From: Toxorhynchites rutilus septentrionalis
Taxonomy: Eukaryota; Arthropoda; Insecta; Diptera; Culicidae
Direction of reading: 5' to 3'
DNA: 64,000 nucleotides
Assembly (NCBI RefSeq): GCF_029784135.1
Contig: NC_073746.1
Coordinates: forward strand, 183,401,983-183,465,982
Under the pieces are notes generated by a model. That model did not search any database, was not told the DNA's origin, and was given only the letters and a program-made list of their open reading frames with translations. Of the stretch, positions 1 to 13,300 are shown one piece after another. The translations under genes were made by a program, and so were the position numbers. Numbering within the stretch: position 1 is the first letter of the stretch; each line of letters starts with the position of its first letter.

Positions 1-330
1 GAATAATCCGCACCGCGGATCATCCGCTCGCGGATAATCGGGATTCTACTGGAGAGTACAGAGATATTTCTGATGCATTCTTACATTTCTGTACTGAGGT
101 GTTAGTTCAATGTTTCGAGAGCGTAACGTTGGAGGTGCAAGGTGGTAAGGAAGTGGTATGATGATCTCATCATGACCCGAAGAATTAGTTTTGAAGTTTT
201 GTTTTGAAAACAGACTATTGAAATCACAAAAATCCATATTTAAACACAGATGACAGCTTGGAAAGCCACTTAGTTGTGATCTCGCTGAAAGTCAAAGCAC
301 AGCGCTCTCTCTGACCAATCCAGTTTCTAT
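1..330. repeat. Degraded relative of the TIR element found at 47 kb
   Basis: No gene is supported here. The stretch 118-146 (gagagcgtaacgttggagg...) is the reverse complement of the subterminal motif of the TIR element at 47044-48847 (near 48735-48760), and 205-222 (...gactattgaaatcac) matches its interior near 47270. The following AT-rich stretch with a 'cttggaaagccacttagtt' motif has the same layout as the region after the TATA-like box at 47297. I infer an old, rearranged copy of the same family; its ends were not located. Confidence 0.4.
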
Positions 331-379
331 TTTGCTACCCCTCTGAACGGAACATCTAGTGAAAAACTAGAAGTGGGGG

Positions 380-1060
380 GGTTTCAAATGAAACTCAAAT
401 TTCTGCATTACTCGAGAATTAATCAAGGAAATTAAACCAAATTTGGCATGTGGAGGGTTTAGGGTGCAATAAATGATTCTATGGTGGTTAGATACTCCTC
501 CCCTCTCTTAGGTGGAGCTGCCGTATAAATGAAACTCAAATTTCTGCCTTACTCGAGAATCAATCAAGTAAATGGAACCAAATTTTGCATGTGGAGGTTT
601 CAGGGTGCAATAAATGATTCTATGGTGGTTAGATACTCCTCCCCTCTCTTAGGTGGGGCTGCCGTACAAATGAAACTCAAATTTCTACATTACTCGAGAA
701 TTAATCAAGCAAATGGAACCAAATTTTGCATTTGGAGGTTTCAGGGAGCTATAAATGATTCTATGGTGGTTAGATACTCCTCCCCCTCTCTTAGGTGGGG
801 CTGCCATACAAATGAAACACAAAGTTCTGCATAATCCGAGAATTAATCAAGCAAATGAAACCAAGTTTGGCATGTGGAGGTTTTACCCCCTCCACCCCCT
901 CTCTCTCAAAATTCAACGGCGTTGATTAGAAGGTCAATCAATGAACAGTTCTGCGATTGGACCGGTGAACTTGCTCATAGTAAGAAAACATGAATGTTTG
1001 AAGATATTAATAACAAAAAAACAAATTTTGGGCGGGACGAAGTTTGCCGGGTCAGCTAGT
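380..1060 (+). mobile_element. Helitron-like (DINE-type) non-autonomous element with 141-bp tandem repeats
   Basis: A unit beginning 'atgaaactcaaatttctgc' recurs at about 388, 529, 670 and 811, a 141-bp period. Units share 'agggtgcaataaatgattc' and 'ggtggttagatactcctcc'. After the array comes a unique tail (about 918-1060) ending in cagCTAG|T. A near-identical tail ends at 20969. The CTRR|T terminus, lack of TIRs and internal minisatellite are what is known of non-autonomous Helitrons/DINEs. The 5' end was not identified, and the small open frame across the repeats is not a gene. Confidence 0.6.
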
Positions 1061-1129
1061 CTTTGATAAAACCGCAAGGTGCACGTAGGACTAACGTTGG
1101 CTTAACTCTGAGACATTTCATCATTTGAA

Positions 1130-2235
1130 TAAAGCGATGATCATACCACTTCGTTTAGCAGGAAAAGAATTATTAACGTCCAAAGGAGGAATCGATTCAT
1201 CCTCGGAAGTACCCAACACAAATAAAACCCCCTCATCAAGCCGCGACCATTGGAATCATCGTTTTTCAAGTAGCAATAATCGCACCTCGATAAAACCTCG
1301 TTGGATACTCGTAGTGGCGATAGCGCAAAGCTAGGAATCATCGTTGATCTGAAGCAGAATTATTAAAGTTTGAGAAGGAATGAATTTCTCCTCGGAACTA
1401 CATAGCAAAAATAATACCCCGTTCCCAACAATTAGGAACCACGATCGATTGCGATATTTGTAAACAAATAATTTTATAACGTACTATCATATCCATAGTC
1501 AGTGGAACACATCGGCATCGAACTATCATCGATTCCTCTATTTTCGCTAAATGCTTCGGCTGCAGAAACGAAATGGAATTGAGAGAGAAGAGCATAGTGT
1601 TTAAGCGAGCGAGCGAGACCATCTTCCCGTCACTTTCCAATTACAACTAAATGGATTTCCAGTCACGTCAAGTCAAAAATTTATCTTTACTTACATTAAT
1701 TTCCAGTTTGTGTGAACAAACTTTTCTCTCAAGTGATACAATTTTTGATTATTGTTCTGTGTGATTCCTAAGACTATGTAAATTCGAATCCTGTTAGTAG
1801 GGATTTGACGGTAAATGTAATTACTCAGCAAAATAAATGCCCTTTCCCAACAATTGGAAACGACGATTGATTGCGGTATTCACATTATTTTATAACACTG
1901 CTTCCATCAATATGATTTCTTTGATATGGTAAAATATTCACTACACCATATCAAATATTTCGTATTCTTCACTGTCAAAAATCCATAGTTAATGGCACCC
2001 TTCGGTATCGAATTATCATCGATATCTTGATTTTCGCTAAATTCTCCTTTCAGTTCGGCTGCACAAACGAAATAAAATTGGGATCCGAAGCAGAATTATT
2101 AACGCTTAAAGAAGGAATGGATTCCTCCTCGTAATTACACCTTCCCCACAATTGAGAACGACGATCGATTGCGGCATTCGAACACAAATAATTTTATATA
2201 TTTTTATTTATATCAATATGATTTCTTTGATATGA
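1130..2235. repeat. Imperfect tandem duplication containing a satellite-module homologue
   Basis: The segment 1494-1582 (ccatagtcagtgg ... aaatggaattg) is repeated in diverged form at 1982-2079. The phrases 'gcagaattattaa', 'ggaatggattcctcctcg' and 'acgatcgattgcgg' recur near 1160, 1365, 1865 and 2090. Positions 1567-1665, read on the minus strand, match the ~200-bp module of the 43-64 kb satellite, including the CTCGCTCGCTCG run and the CTCTCTCAAT motif. No gene is supported; the short open frames are incidental. Confidence 0.45.
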
Positions 2236-2429
2236 GAAAGCAGTACTTCGCGCTGCATATCAGCTTGAACTTGAGTAAACTGTATACTTTGTAGTTGCCG
2301 CGATTGACCTGAACCAGCGAAATTGCAAAAATAACATATATGAATAGCGCTTAGGAGTAGAAAACCAATCTCATTGTGCAAGTTTCGATGATTTGAACTT
2401 CAAATAGTAAATAACGACGCCGGTCACGT

Positions 2430-2628
2430 CCAGGGTAAGGGAGAGAATGTTAGTATGATGTTCGCGACCAAAAGGGTCGCCTCTATAGCGTGATTCCCTT
2501 GCGATTATCATGGAAGGGACAGTTGTTAGTGGGAAAGGTAAGAATCGAGATTCACTGTGGTGAGTGATGTGATTAGGAGTTTATCCATTTAATTTTTTGC
2601 TTAATAATCACGGATGACAGCTATTACA
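2430..2628 (+). mobile_element. Possible 3' LTR with polypurine tract (solo/remnant)
   Basis: A purine run (agggtaagggagagaa, 2432-2447) is followed directly by TGTTAG, and about 180 bp later the sequence reaches TATTACA (ends 2628). A polypurine tract followed by a TG...CA segment is the layout of a 3' LTR, and TGTT...ACA ends with a short LTR suit Copia-type elements. No partner LTR, coding remnant or target duplication was found, so this is tentative. Confidence 0.3.
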
Positions 2629-2974
2629 ACCATCCTCCTTAGGGGTCTTGGACCCTCTGCTCTGGTTCTCAATAATTTCAGGTTCTTTTTCGGACATGCT
2701 ACTTATACTACTACTTAATTGGATTGGATATTCTATTGTTTATAGCATGTACTTTTTACAATAATAAAATCGCGTCAACGGGAAGTTATCTTTGGGAAAC
2801 CTGAGAAGGTAACCTAGAGAACTCCCGTTAAACGAATAAGACAGGGAAAATATATGTCGTTATTCATAGCGCATACTCTTAACGAACTCCGGGCGCAACG
2901 GCCGGAAGAAATTTAAGGAATTAAATTATTGAAAATTTAGAGAAATAATTAAAGAAATGAAGAAATGACGAGTG

Positions 2975-3015
<41 letters not shown>

Positions 3016-3430
3016 ACAACCTTTCGCATATGACAGCGAGTTACCCTGCTGTATGTAGCTCCCTTGCTAGTGATAGTAATACTACAAACACATTTTATTG
3101 CAATGTCATAAAAAAACACAAACACGCGAATTGAATCAATTCGAATCTGGAAGCCTGTAAAAATGTTTCACACTGGGGGTTAAAAGTGTGGTTTCCAATC
3201 GATTCATGCACTTCACAACTTCACTTTCGGAGCGTTCTGAAGGTATGTGCCCTTTGTATGATATCTGCTATTCTTCCTAAAAATCTTCATTTAACTTCGC
3301 ACACAACGATCATTACGGAGACGGAGAGGGGTTAGAAAAAGAACACGCGCACTATTTCTTGCTTCGATGATCTGTCTCAACGACACCCTCCGAAATGTGT
3401 CCCGAAAAACTAAAAATCATCTTGGAAGGG
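2629..3430. other. Non-coding stretch with a (GA)n run
   Basis: I see no gene. A short stem-loop pairs AACGGGA (about 2777) with TCCCGTT (about 2823). A simple (GA)n run lies at 2977-3012. The rest is unassigned, and the last part may be 5' debris of the R1-like relic that follows. Confidence 0.4.
2977..3012. repeat. (GA)n microsatellite
   Basis: About 17 uninterrupted AG dinucleotides are followed by a short A-run. Confidence 0.9.
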
Positions 3431-3449
3431 TCCCAACGACCGGGCCACC

Positions 3450-4525
3450 CACGCCATATAGAAAGGATGAATTCGATAACATTGAACCTAGACTGGTGTC
3501 GAACAATGAACTAGTTCAATCTATGAAACGCTCTTGAACAGTATGTATGATGGCGTCCTAAAGCTGAATCTTCCTAGAGGTGTGGAGATCACTGGCTTCG
3601 CGGAAGACATCGTTCTCCTCGTGACAGGAGAATCCGTGGACGGGTTCGAAATGCTTGCAACCGAGTTGACAGACATGATCGGATGCTGGATGCAAAGTGT
3701 GAAACTACAGATAGCACACCACGAGACGGAAATGCTGGTTGTCAGTAACCGCAGGGCGGTGCAACGGACAGAAATCACCATTGGAAAGCACTCGATAACT
3801 TCGAAGCGAAATTTCAAATACCTGGGGGTGCAGATCGATGATCGACTGAACTTCAACAGTCACGTCGACTATGCTTGTAAAAAGGCAGCGAAAGCAATCA
3901 ATGCACTGAGGAGAATCATGCCCAACAATTCTGGCTCAAGCAGCAGCAAGAGGCATCTTTTGGCTAGTGTCTTCTCCTCGACACTACGACACAGGGGTCC
4001 AGCCTGGATCGCGACGTTAGAAACTCAGCGAAACACGAAGAGGCTGAATAGTAAGTACCGGCTCATGGCGATGCGAGTCGCGAGTCGCGAACCATATCAT
4101 CAGAAGCGATCTGCGTCATAGCCAGATTGGCCTCATCGACATCATCTTGGCGGAGGACAGCGAGTGCTATAGGAGAAGACGAACCAGAGAATTCCGGAAC
4201 CTAATGAGGGCGGAGTCGACGGCTAGGTGGCAGCAAAAGTGGAGTGAATTTCTTCTTAACACAGTCTGGTTACGGCGGCTTTAGGCAGTATCTGCACCGG
4301 TTTGGACACGCAAGATCGCCTCTTTTCCCGGAGTGTGGAGATGTGGAAGGAACTCCGAGGCACGCCGTTTTTTGTATGCCCCAGATTCACCGCAAGGCAT
4401 GAGGGGCTGGCTGACCTTCATGCTGGGAATATCGTGGAGGTAATGTGTCGCGATGAGGACACCTGGAATGCAGTGAACAGCGTAATCGTACACATCATGT
4501 CCGAGCTACAGCGGAAGTAGAAGGC
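3450..4525 (+). pseudogene. R1-like non-LTR retrotransposon ORF2 fragment (RT thumb to C-terminal zinc motif)
   Basis: The open frame 3534-4121 reads through the late reverse transcriptase domain. The catalytic box appears as FAED (around residue 23 of the fragment) where active enzymes have an ADD, and the 'FKYLGVQID' motif follows (about residue 94). Reading then shifts frame. At about 4270-4400 another frame encodes a 'YLHRFGHA...CGDVEGTPRHAVFCMPQ' C-terminal Cys/His region typical of R1-clade ORF2, and a further shift gives the last ~45 residues to 4520. The endonuclease and early RT are missing. Several frameshifts plus the altered catalytic residue make this a dead, 5'-truncated copy. 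Clade assignment is by motif recognition only. Confidence 0.75.
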
Positions 4526-7360
4526 TGACCAGCGTGCAGACAATGCCTGACGGTGGAAGATGGACAACTGGTACTCCACGGGAGTACCTGTTACGGAGTG
4601 CGCGTCATGTTGGCGGGCATTATTTAAGGTGAAGGTGGAAGCTAGCCATAAATGGCTGCCACAATGGCGCTCATTTCTTTCATCTCCCTCCCTCACCCTT
4701 CGCCCGAAAATCAATAATTTTGCGAAACAGTGTGAAGAAAATGTTCGTTTTCGCACACTTCCCATCAAGTAATATCAACCAAACTCTAATCGATTACTCA
4801 CAAGATATAAAATTTTCATCTGCTTTCGCACCGTATAGTGAAGAACGTCGGAAAACTCGAGCAAGTGCCCTGAAAGTTAAATTTTTGTTTTTCAATCTTC
4901 TGCAATGGTTTTGTTTGTATTAGTGGAAGCATCGTTATTTTTTCGACACTGATGCCATCATCGAAACAGCTATAAAAACCACTCAATAAAATGTTATTCC
5001 GGAGTCATAGCGTCCCATGTCATGAAAATCAATAGAATAAAATTGTGTTGATATCAATACAATTATTATTTTTACGTTTAATGGGTCTATAATGTAAGTT
5101 TTAGCAACTTAAACATTGGGTAAGAAAATTGTATTGCAGAGCTCGGAACACTGCCACGGCTGCCTATGCTTTCAAAAACAGTAAACGAAAAAGTATTAAA
5201 TTCAATCTACATGCCTCGGCCACCGAAGTGAAGGGTTAAGGCTTTCCAACGTGAATATGTGGAAACAATACGATCAACGAAGGAAAATATTAAGGAATTA
5301 TAAACATCGAGTTACTATGCGGAAGAACTTGTTAATACCAAAAGTGCCCCAATTCGCATGTGTTATAAATTTGCTCATGTTACGCTCGCGTATAATCAGA
5401 ATCATATGCAAATGCACCTTCTATATATATTTATATTTGCAATTGTTCATCGGAACATATCGTTCATACATTTTACTTTAGTATTGAATTGTTATTTGTT
5501 TTTTTTTTCAAATGTATTCAAAGACTCGTGTCAATGAAGCGCCACACAGTCTGATAAGTGAATTGATCTATTTACGTGCGCTTTGCTCTTCTCTCACAAA
5601 CACTATTACCCCATTTTTACACGAGGGTTTACCTATACTACTACAATGGCTAGCTTCCACCTTCACCTTAATCGGCGTACCGTTGGTGTCGCAACGTGCG
5701 GTTGCGACGCACCTGCTCCCAAACACATTGAGAGAAATAAAACGTTCCCACTTTCGGCGCGCTACTGTGTTTCACCGAGAATCAAAAGAAAACACAACAA
5801 TGATTCAATGATTCAAAAACAAATAGTCAGAAGTGAAAGAAAGTCCTAAATTGATTGTTATAAAAGCGTTAAGCCTAATTATTCTTAATTGTATATCCTA
5901 TATTATTGTAAGTAAGCTAGTAAATCGATTGTGCTATGTCTAATGCTAAAACTAAATTTACAGCTGCAAATCGAGAGAAGATTCTTAAAAATAACCCCAC
6001 CTCCAACGAACTAAACAAACGAGACACTAAACGTAAGTTCTCTAAATCTAAATCTAGCTGCAACACAGAAAAACTTATGATAGTGTAAAAAACCTTAAAA
6101 TTAATATGTACAATTTAAAACTACTTCTATTCCTAAAACTACTATGTACAATAGAACCATTTTAATGTATTGATTTATACCTACGGTAGGGATTTTTTAA
6201 CGTCGTCGTCATCGCCATCGCCATTGTATTGCGTATTGAAATAAACGTTTAAAAAACCGGAAAATTGTTTCTCTTCCGTTGCGGTTGCAACAGTTGGGAA
6301 TAAAATACCTACGAGGGTGGCTTTGACGGATTGCGCGTTAAGTTGGAGGGCAATTCCTAATCAGTGCACATCTCGATGGGTAAACGGTTACTGGCAAGGT
6401 GCGTGCGCTAGCAACACCTGATCGCGGAATAGCTGGGGTCCTGCGAGGGGAGTTTCAACGAAGCGAGCGTCAAGGAGGGCACCTTCCAACTTTAACGGTT
6501 AACGTATGCTTGTGTAATGCACAAGCGTAGCGGAGAACAACGAAAAGTGAGTGAGATAAATAGAGGAAAAAAAGGGTATAATCAACGTTATTCAGCGTTG
6601 CAGATAGAACAAGTGCATACGCACAGCCGTCCCCAAAAAAAATCGCCTAGATGTGGTCCCGAGGGGAATGAGGCTACGAACAGAGGGCTTGGTTTTAGTG
6701 GGTGAGAGCCCCACTCATCGTCTGGGTTAGCCCTTTTCATATAAGGCTGGTATATCATTCCTCTCCTCTTATAAAAAGGTGTCAATATCGACCACTTTCA
6801 GAATCCCTGATCTAAACAGTGAGATGCTCTAATCCGCGAAACCGTATTTCCTACGCCAAGTTCCCGCGTTTCACTCTTTGGGGAATTATAATCACAGAAT
6901 CATTCCCTCCAGTCCCGTACAAAACGTTTCGAATGAAACGACCATAAACCGACAGAAAGAACGAAAAGTTATTGTAAGACCAGATGAACCAGCCTACGGC
7001 TGAAAGTCTCTATAATAAAGAATATTGTAAATCTTCAAAAACTTGGTACGATCTAGCGGGATTGATGTAGACTTTTGATGTATTTTGAAACTCTTTTAGT
7101 CTTTTAGTTTCACATCGTTTTCCAATTAATGAAGTGACGAGAAAGTACCATAAGCAAATTCAGAATCGGTATGAGTCATTTTGACGAAGTGTAATGTCTT
7201 CTCCATAGGTCTGAACAGGCGAAGCATTTGTGTTTTGTAAGGCACATTGTTAACAGTAATTCTTCTATGAGGATCGTAGTAGCACTATATTTATCAATCT
7301 AAATAATAACCAATATTTAAATAAACAACATTCCGATCATGTTGAAGCCATTCCACTAAC
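4526..7360. other. Intergenic/repeat-derived stretch, no supported gene
   Basis: The relic's 3' flank contains a ~24-bp motif (aaggtgaaggtggaagctag, about 4627) that recurs in inverted orientation at about 5648-5672. A tract ending 'ctctataataaag' near 7018 resembles a transposon or transcript 3' end. On the minus strand 6186-6230 encodes an Asp-rich peptide ending in a stop (NGDGDDDD...), which could be but is not shown to be the tail of the UBE2R gene. Small open frames here show no family features. Confidence 0.35.
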
Positions 7361-10300
7361 CTGAGGTTCTTGACCACTCGGTTTCGTCTTCGATTTGATG
7401 CAGTATTCTTCTAGCGTTGTGGGTACAATGATGCCTTCCTTTTCCGCTTCCACCTTTGCAGCTTGCGCTTGTTTCCTGTTGAAGCACAAGTATAAAATGA
7501 ACTAGTCTGAGCCATAGTGAACGCACTGCAGGGAGCATACTTAATAATGTTTGGGTATTCATTGTCTTTGCCCTGAGAGTCTCGCCATCTCCTGTACATA
7601 ACCGAGGCATCCACATTCGCCGGAGAGTAGGTATTCGGCTCGTTCAATAGCGAAATCACGGAGAGTAGTATTGTCCTAACATTTTGTGTGGGATTCCATC
7701 GCTCGCAGGGAAGTTCACCACTTTGTGGATCGTCGACTGGGGGGTGCAGAATGGAGATACATAGATCACCGTTCTATGAAACAATGAATAATGATTAGAA
7801 TTCTGTCATGTAAATTCGACAATATACTATTGCAAATTACCTCATACACATTTGGATGCCAAACTTTTGTTAAAAACCGTATAGATGGCGGAGAATAAGG
7901 ATAATCCGGAGGAAACTTCATGTGAGCCTGGAAATTTGAATGATTTTGCTTTCATTAGTACAATGTAATTTTCATCGATTTTTTTTTGATCGATCGATCG
8001 ATTTTTTTTTAATTGGAAAATTATTAGTGTTTATGACACAAGGGATTTTCATTTTGGTGCAACAAGTGTAGCACTATTTTGACAATCGCATAAAATCGTG
8101 TATATTAATTCGCCGTTTTGTTGAATATAACCGTGTAGTGCCGGAGGAACCTACTATAAGCGTCATTTGGCCTGAGGGCCATGGCGGCGGCCATGACCAT
8201 GGCCGCGCCCCCTGTGGGGAATGATAGGAACAATAGAAGAATTCCTGATAGAAGGAAACTGCGGAAAGTTGAGCGTACTTTTGATCGTTCCAAGGAAAGG
8301 CCAGTTCCCTTCCAACGTGTTTATATGATGGATAGAACACAGATAGAAGTCAAATTGCATCAAACCAAAAATATAGTAAAATGCGTTGTGAGTTGCCATG
8401 AGGCCGTAAATATGTCAGTAGAACTCCTGACTCAAGAATGCCATACAAATAGCGAATTCGTTTTTAAAACTGAGTCAGTGCCAAACTGACTCTGTAATAA
8501 AAAAACGTTTTCAGTTTCACGAATGCGGTGGTTTGTTGGTGTGCGTTATATAGTTTGATTTGTTTACATTTGCTACGACAAATGTACAGTGTCGACATCT
8601 GGTGACGATATTCGTGCTTGGGAGGTAAATTATTCTCTATCAGATCAGAAGGACCAAGTGCAGTGTAAAAATATCAAAGATTGAATGAAAATTTTTACTT
8701 CATATTGTTTGATTCCCTAACACATGTAGTTCTAACACTCACTTAACCATTTGTCAATGCATTTCCTGTTTGATCCACAAATAATTACTATTATAATATA
8801 AAATCATCATTAGATCATGATTTTGAAAGCAGGTTTATTCCACCTGAATATCCATCATTATTTCCGCCTCCCAATGAAAGAACACGTAGCTTAATGCTGT
8901 CTACTCGAATATACTCTTCAAAATCAGAATCCGAATTGGATTACGATTCCAAAAATACAAAAGCAAAAGCAGCAGGTTTTCTATTTTTTCCAAAAGCAGC
9001 AGGTTTTTCATTTTCAGCAAAAGCAGCAGGTTTTCCATTTTCATAGTCTTTATTTTCAGATTTTCCAAAACAATACTCGGAACTTGACAGTTCAGTATAG
9101 TTGTATTGGTGAACCCGAGTGCCAACCCGTGAAACATCTCAGTGCGAAACTAACAGCTTTTGGGGCGAACTAGTGCGACACTGAGTGCGAAACTGAGTGA
9201 ATAAAAAACGTTTTGACAGCAGTTAGTGCGGCACTAGGGTTGAAACTGAACAAAAACGAATTCGCTAAAACTAAACACAAATTTCTACATTACTCGGGAA
9301 TTAATCAAGCAAATGTTTTTAGGGTGCAATCAATGTTTTTACGGTGATTAGATACTCCTCCCCCCTCTCTTAAAGGGGGCTGCCATACCAATTAAACACA
9401 AATTTCTACATTACTCGGGAAATCATCAAGCAAATGAAACCAAATTAAGCATATTGAGGTTTTAGGGTGCACTGAATGTTTCTATGGTAGTTAGACTCTC
9501 CACCTCGCTCTCTAAGGGTGGTACATTTCTGCATTTCTCGGGAATTAATCAAGCAAATGAAACCAAATTTGGCAGGTGGAGGTTTCAGGGGCCATGAATG
9601 TTCTTACGGTGATTAGATACTCCTCCCCCTCTCTTAGGGGGGGGGGGGGCTGCCATACAAATTTCTACATTACTCGGGAATTAATCAAGCAAATGAAACC
9701 AAATTAAGCACATTGAGGTTGTTGCGAATCGAGGAAGTAATCGTGAGCAGGACACTTATTTCTGACAGCTTTATTTTTGATGAGCTTCAAAACTATCATT
9801 TCATTCGCTATCCAACTCTTGACGAGTAAAGTTCAGTGTCGGTATTGTGCGTTGCCACTTTTGCTATTGTGCTATTGGTACGAGTGAAGGTCATTGCTGT
9901 CCGCTTTCGACCTGACCTTTAGTGAAGTGGACGAAAGGAACAAAGGAAGCAGCGCTCTTGCAGCGAGCCGGATTGCGGCTGTTGAACTGATTCGGCATAA
10001 CGGGATCGCCATCGCGTGACTGTCGCAAACGGGATTCATTATCACGTGGCTGCGTAAGCTATTCTTGCGCTATTGTGTTGTCTCCGTAGCGCGTAGCCTC
10101 TGTCTCTCCCTGGTTAGGGCAGTAGAGCGCATTATTGGAACAACTTATATATTAAGGTACACATATTTATTATTAATATTATTATTCAATTCATTTGTTC
10201 ATTGTTTGATATTATCATAATTTTTTTTTTTTGCTATTTTTTTTTAAGATTATTGTTAAAATCAATAATAATTTAGAAATAAGACAGAAATTTTTGTAAA

Positions 10301-13300
10301 ATAGAGAATAGTGGAGGATCTCCAGAGATGGAGATCTCCGATAATGAATCTCATATAAGATCTGGGAAAAAACATGAACGAGTCCCTCATAAGGAAGATA
10401 ATTCTTCTGGGGACGAATCCGCTCATCCTACCAAGCCCCCCTCTAAGAAAATTGCAAGCCTCCCTTCTCAACCCACTGTTACTTCCACTCCCCCTCTCCC
10501 ATCACCGATTTCGCTTCCCCCTTCTGATGCTTCCGATCCAACCCAATCCTCGTCCTCGTCCTCATCCTCATCCTCATCCTCGTCCTCGTCCTCGTCTTCC
10601 CCCTCTGTTGTCTCCGCTCCACGTGTCAGAGTTTATCCAGAAGATGCACCTGGAACTGGCCCTTGGGTTGTTTTCCTCCGGCCAAAACCGAAAGGAAAAA
10701 ACCTTAACGTGATTCAGATCATGAAAGATCTGGCCAGATACACTTCTGTATCTGAAATTCGCAGGGTTAGACCGAACAAATTGCGAGTTGTCGTGAATGA
10801 ACGGAAACACGCAAACGAGATTGTTGCTGATCAACATTTCACTCTCGAATATCGAACATTTATACCCTCCCATAACGTAGAAATTGAGGGGGTGATAACT
10901 GAAACGGGTCTGACGAGCGAACAAATAAAAGCAGAAGGAAAAGGCAAGTTCAAGAAGCTCCCCTCAATGGAAGTGAAAATCTTGGACTGTCGCCAACTCG
11001 GGAAACTTTCCCATGATGGGGACCAAACTAAATTTACGCCGTCCGACTCGTTTCGAGTCACCTTTGCTGGTGCCGCCCTCCCTGACTACGTTATGGTGGA
11101 CAAATTGAGACTACCTGTGCGACTCTTCGTGCCAAAGCCCATGACTTGCAACAAATGCAAGTCAGTTGGTCACACTTCGGATTATTGTGCCAACAAGGAG
11201 CGCTGTGCCACTTGCGGAGAGCAACATGAGGGGAAATCCTGCAGTGCGACTGAGCATAAATGTCCATATTGCGGGGGATCCCCACACGAGCTCTCAGTTT
11301 GTGAAAATTACAAGAGTCGCTGGGAGAAACAGAAGCGCTCTTTGAAGGAACGCTCGAAACGCACTTTTGCGGATATTTTAAAGGGCGCTTCTCCACTGGC
11401 CCAACAACAACAACCAATCAACACACAAAATGTCTTCGCCACGTTGCCCGTTGACGAAATAGAAGCGGACACAGCTAACGGGGGCACACCGTTCATTTTC
11501 CAAGGGAATCCCCGGCGCAAAAATGTGACCACTCCCAAAGTTCAAGGACAAGCCCCTCCGGTGATACCCCCTGTTAGCATGCCTAAAAAATCGAGTGCAG
11601 CGGACAAGCAAAATCAGGTTCCTCCTGGTTTCCGTGGGAATAATTCACCTTCGAATGTCCCAGCACTCGAGGGGACATCAAAAACCCCAACTGTCCCTGT
11701 TATTCCGTCCAGTTCAACTTCCCAATCGGGATTTATAAAGTTGTCTGACCTTTTGGACCAAATCTTCAAGTGTTTTAATGTTTCTGACTCCATCAGAACC
11801 CTTGTCATCTCAATGCTTCCAGTATTAAAGACAATTTTGCAACAATTGATGCATACATGGCCCCTCCTTGCAATGATTATCTCTCTTGATGTCTAATTCA
11901 AATAGAGAGGTCGGAGATATCACTGTTTTACAGTGGAATTGTCGTAGTCTTACCCCTAAATTGGATACATTCAAAATTTTAATTCATAACTACAATTGTG
12001 ATGTTTTTGCTCTGTCCGAAACTTGGCTTTCTTTGCGAGATGATATCTCTTTCCACGATTTTAATATTATACGCTTGGACCGTGATGATAGATACGGAGG
12101 GGTGCTTTTGGGGATCAATAAGTGCCACTCATTTTTTAGAATTGACCTTCCACCTATTGGAGGGATCGAAGCTGTTGCTTGTCATGCAAACATCAGAGGC
12201 AAAGACCTCTGTATTGTCAGCTTGTATTGGCCTCCGAGAGCTGCGGTTAGCCGCAAACAACTTGATGACATGTGCTCACTCCTTCCTGAGCCACGATTGA
12301 TCTTGGGAGACTTCAACTCTCACGGAACTGCCTGGGGGGAACAGTACGACGACAATCGTTCATTGTTGATATATGACCTTTGTAACAGCTTCAATATGAC
12401 CGTTTTGAACACTGGGGAAACAACACGTGTGCCTAAACCTCCTGCTAACCCAAGTGCTCTTGACCTCTCGCTTTGCTCGAATTCACTATCGTTAGATTGC
12501 AAGTGGAATGTAATCCAGAACCCCAACGGTAGTGATCACTTGCCAATCAAAATTTCCATCACCATTGGGTTGAATTCTTCTGAATCTATAAACATGGCAT
12601 ATGACCTCACAAGACACATTGACTGGAAAAAATATGCGGACGCGATTGCTCTAGCCATCAATTCCAGAGATGGTTTACCTCCATTGGAGGAGTATAACTT
12701 CCTTTCTCGTTTGATCTATGACAGCGCGGTTCGCGCTCAAACGAAACCCATCCCAGGTTCCATCATTTCCCGAAGGCCTCCCAATCTATGGTGGGATAGC
12801 CAATGTTCCAAGCTTTATGTAGAAAAATCGAATACATTTAAAGCTTTTCGGAAACGTGGAACCCCTGAAAATTTTCAGACGTATTTGGACCTTGAAAATC
12901 AATTTAAAAACTTGATCAAAGGGAAAAAACGTGCTTATTGGCGAAATTTCGTGGGAGGTTTGTCACGAGAAACGTCAATGAAAAAATTATGGAAAGTGGC
13001 TCGAAATATGGGAAATCGCTCTTCAACGAATGAAAGCGAAGAATATTCACATCGATGGATTTTTAATTTTGCACGGAAGGTTTGTCCCGATTCCGCTCCC
13101 GTGCAGAAAATTGTTCGAGATATACCACAAGATAGGTGCGATCTTGATTCTGAGTTTTCGATGGTAGAATTCTCTCTTGCTCTCCTTTCATGTAACAATT
13201 CTGCTCCGGGATCGGATAGAATTAAGTTCAACTTGCTGAAAAACCTCCCTGATGTGGCGAAACATCGCTTGTTGAATTTATTCAATCGGTTTCTGGAGAA

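Noticed and set aside
529..834. 101-codon frame across the 141-bp repeats
   Set aside because: 141 is a multiple of 3, so the frame passes through repeats by chance; the peptide simply repeats itself.
5512..5849. Overlapping 99- and 88-codon plus-strand frames
   Set aside because: Both lack family features and overlap in different frames.
8181..8489. 102-codon plus-strand frame
   Set aside because: It has no recognisable motif, lies inside the UBE2R intron antisense to the gene, and is rich in simple Ala/Arg-coding sequence.
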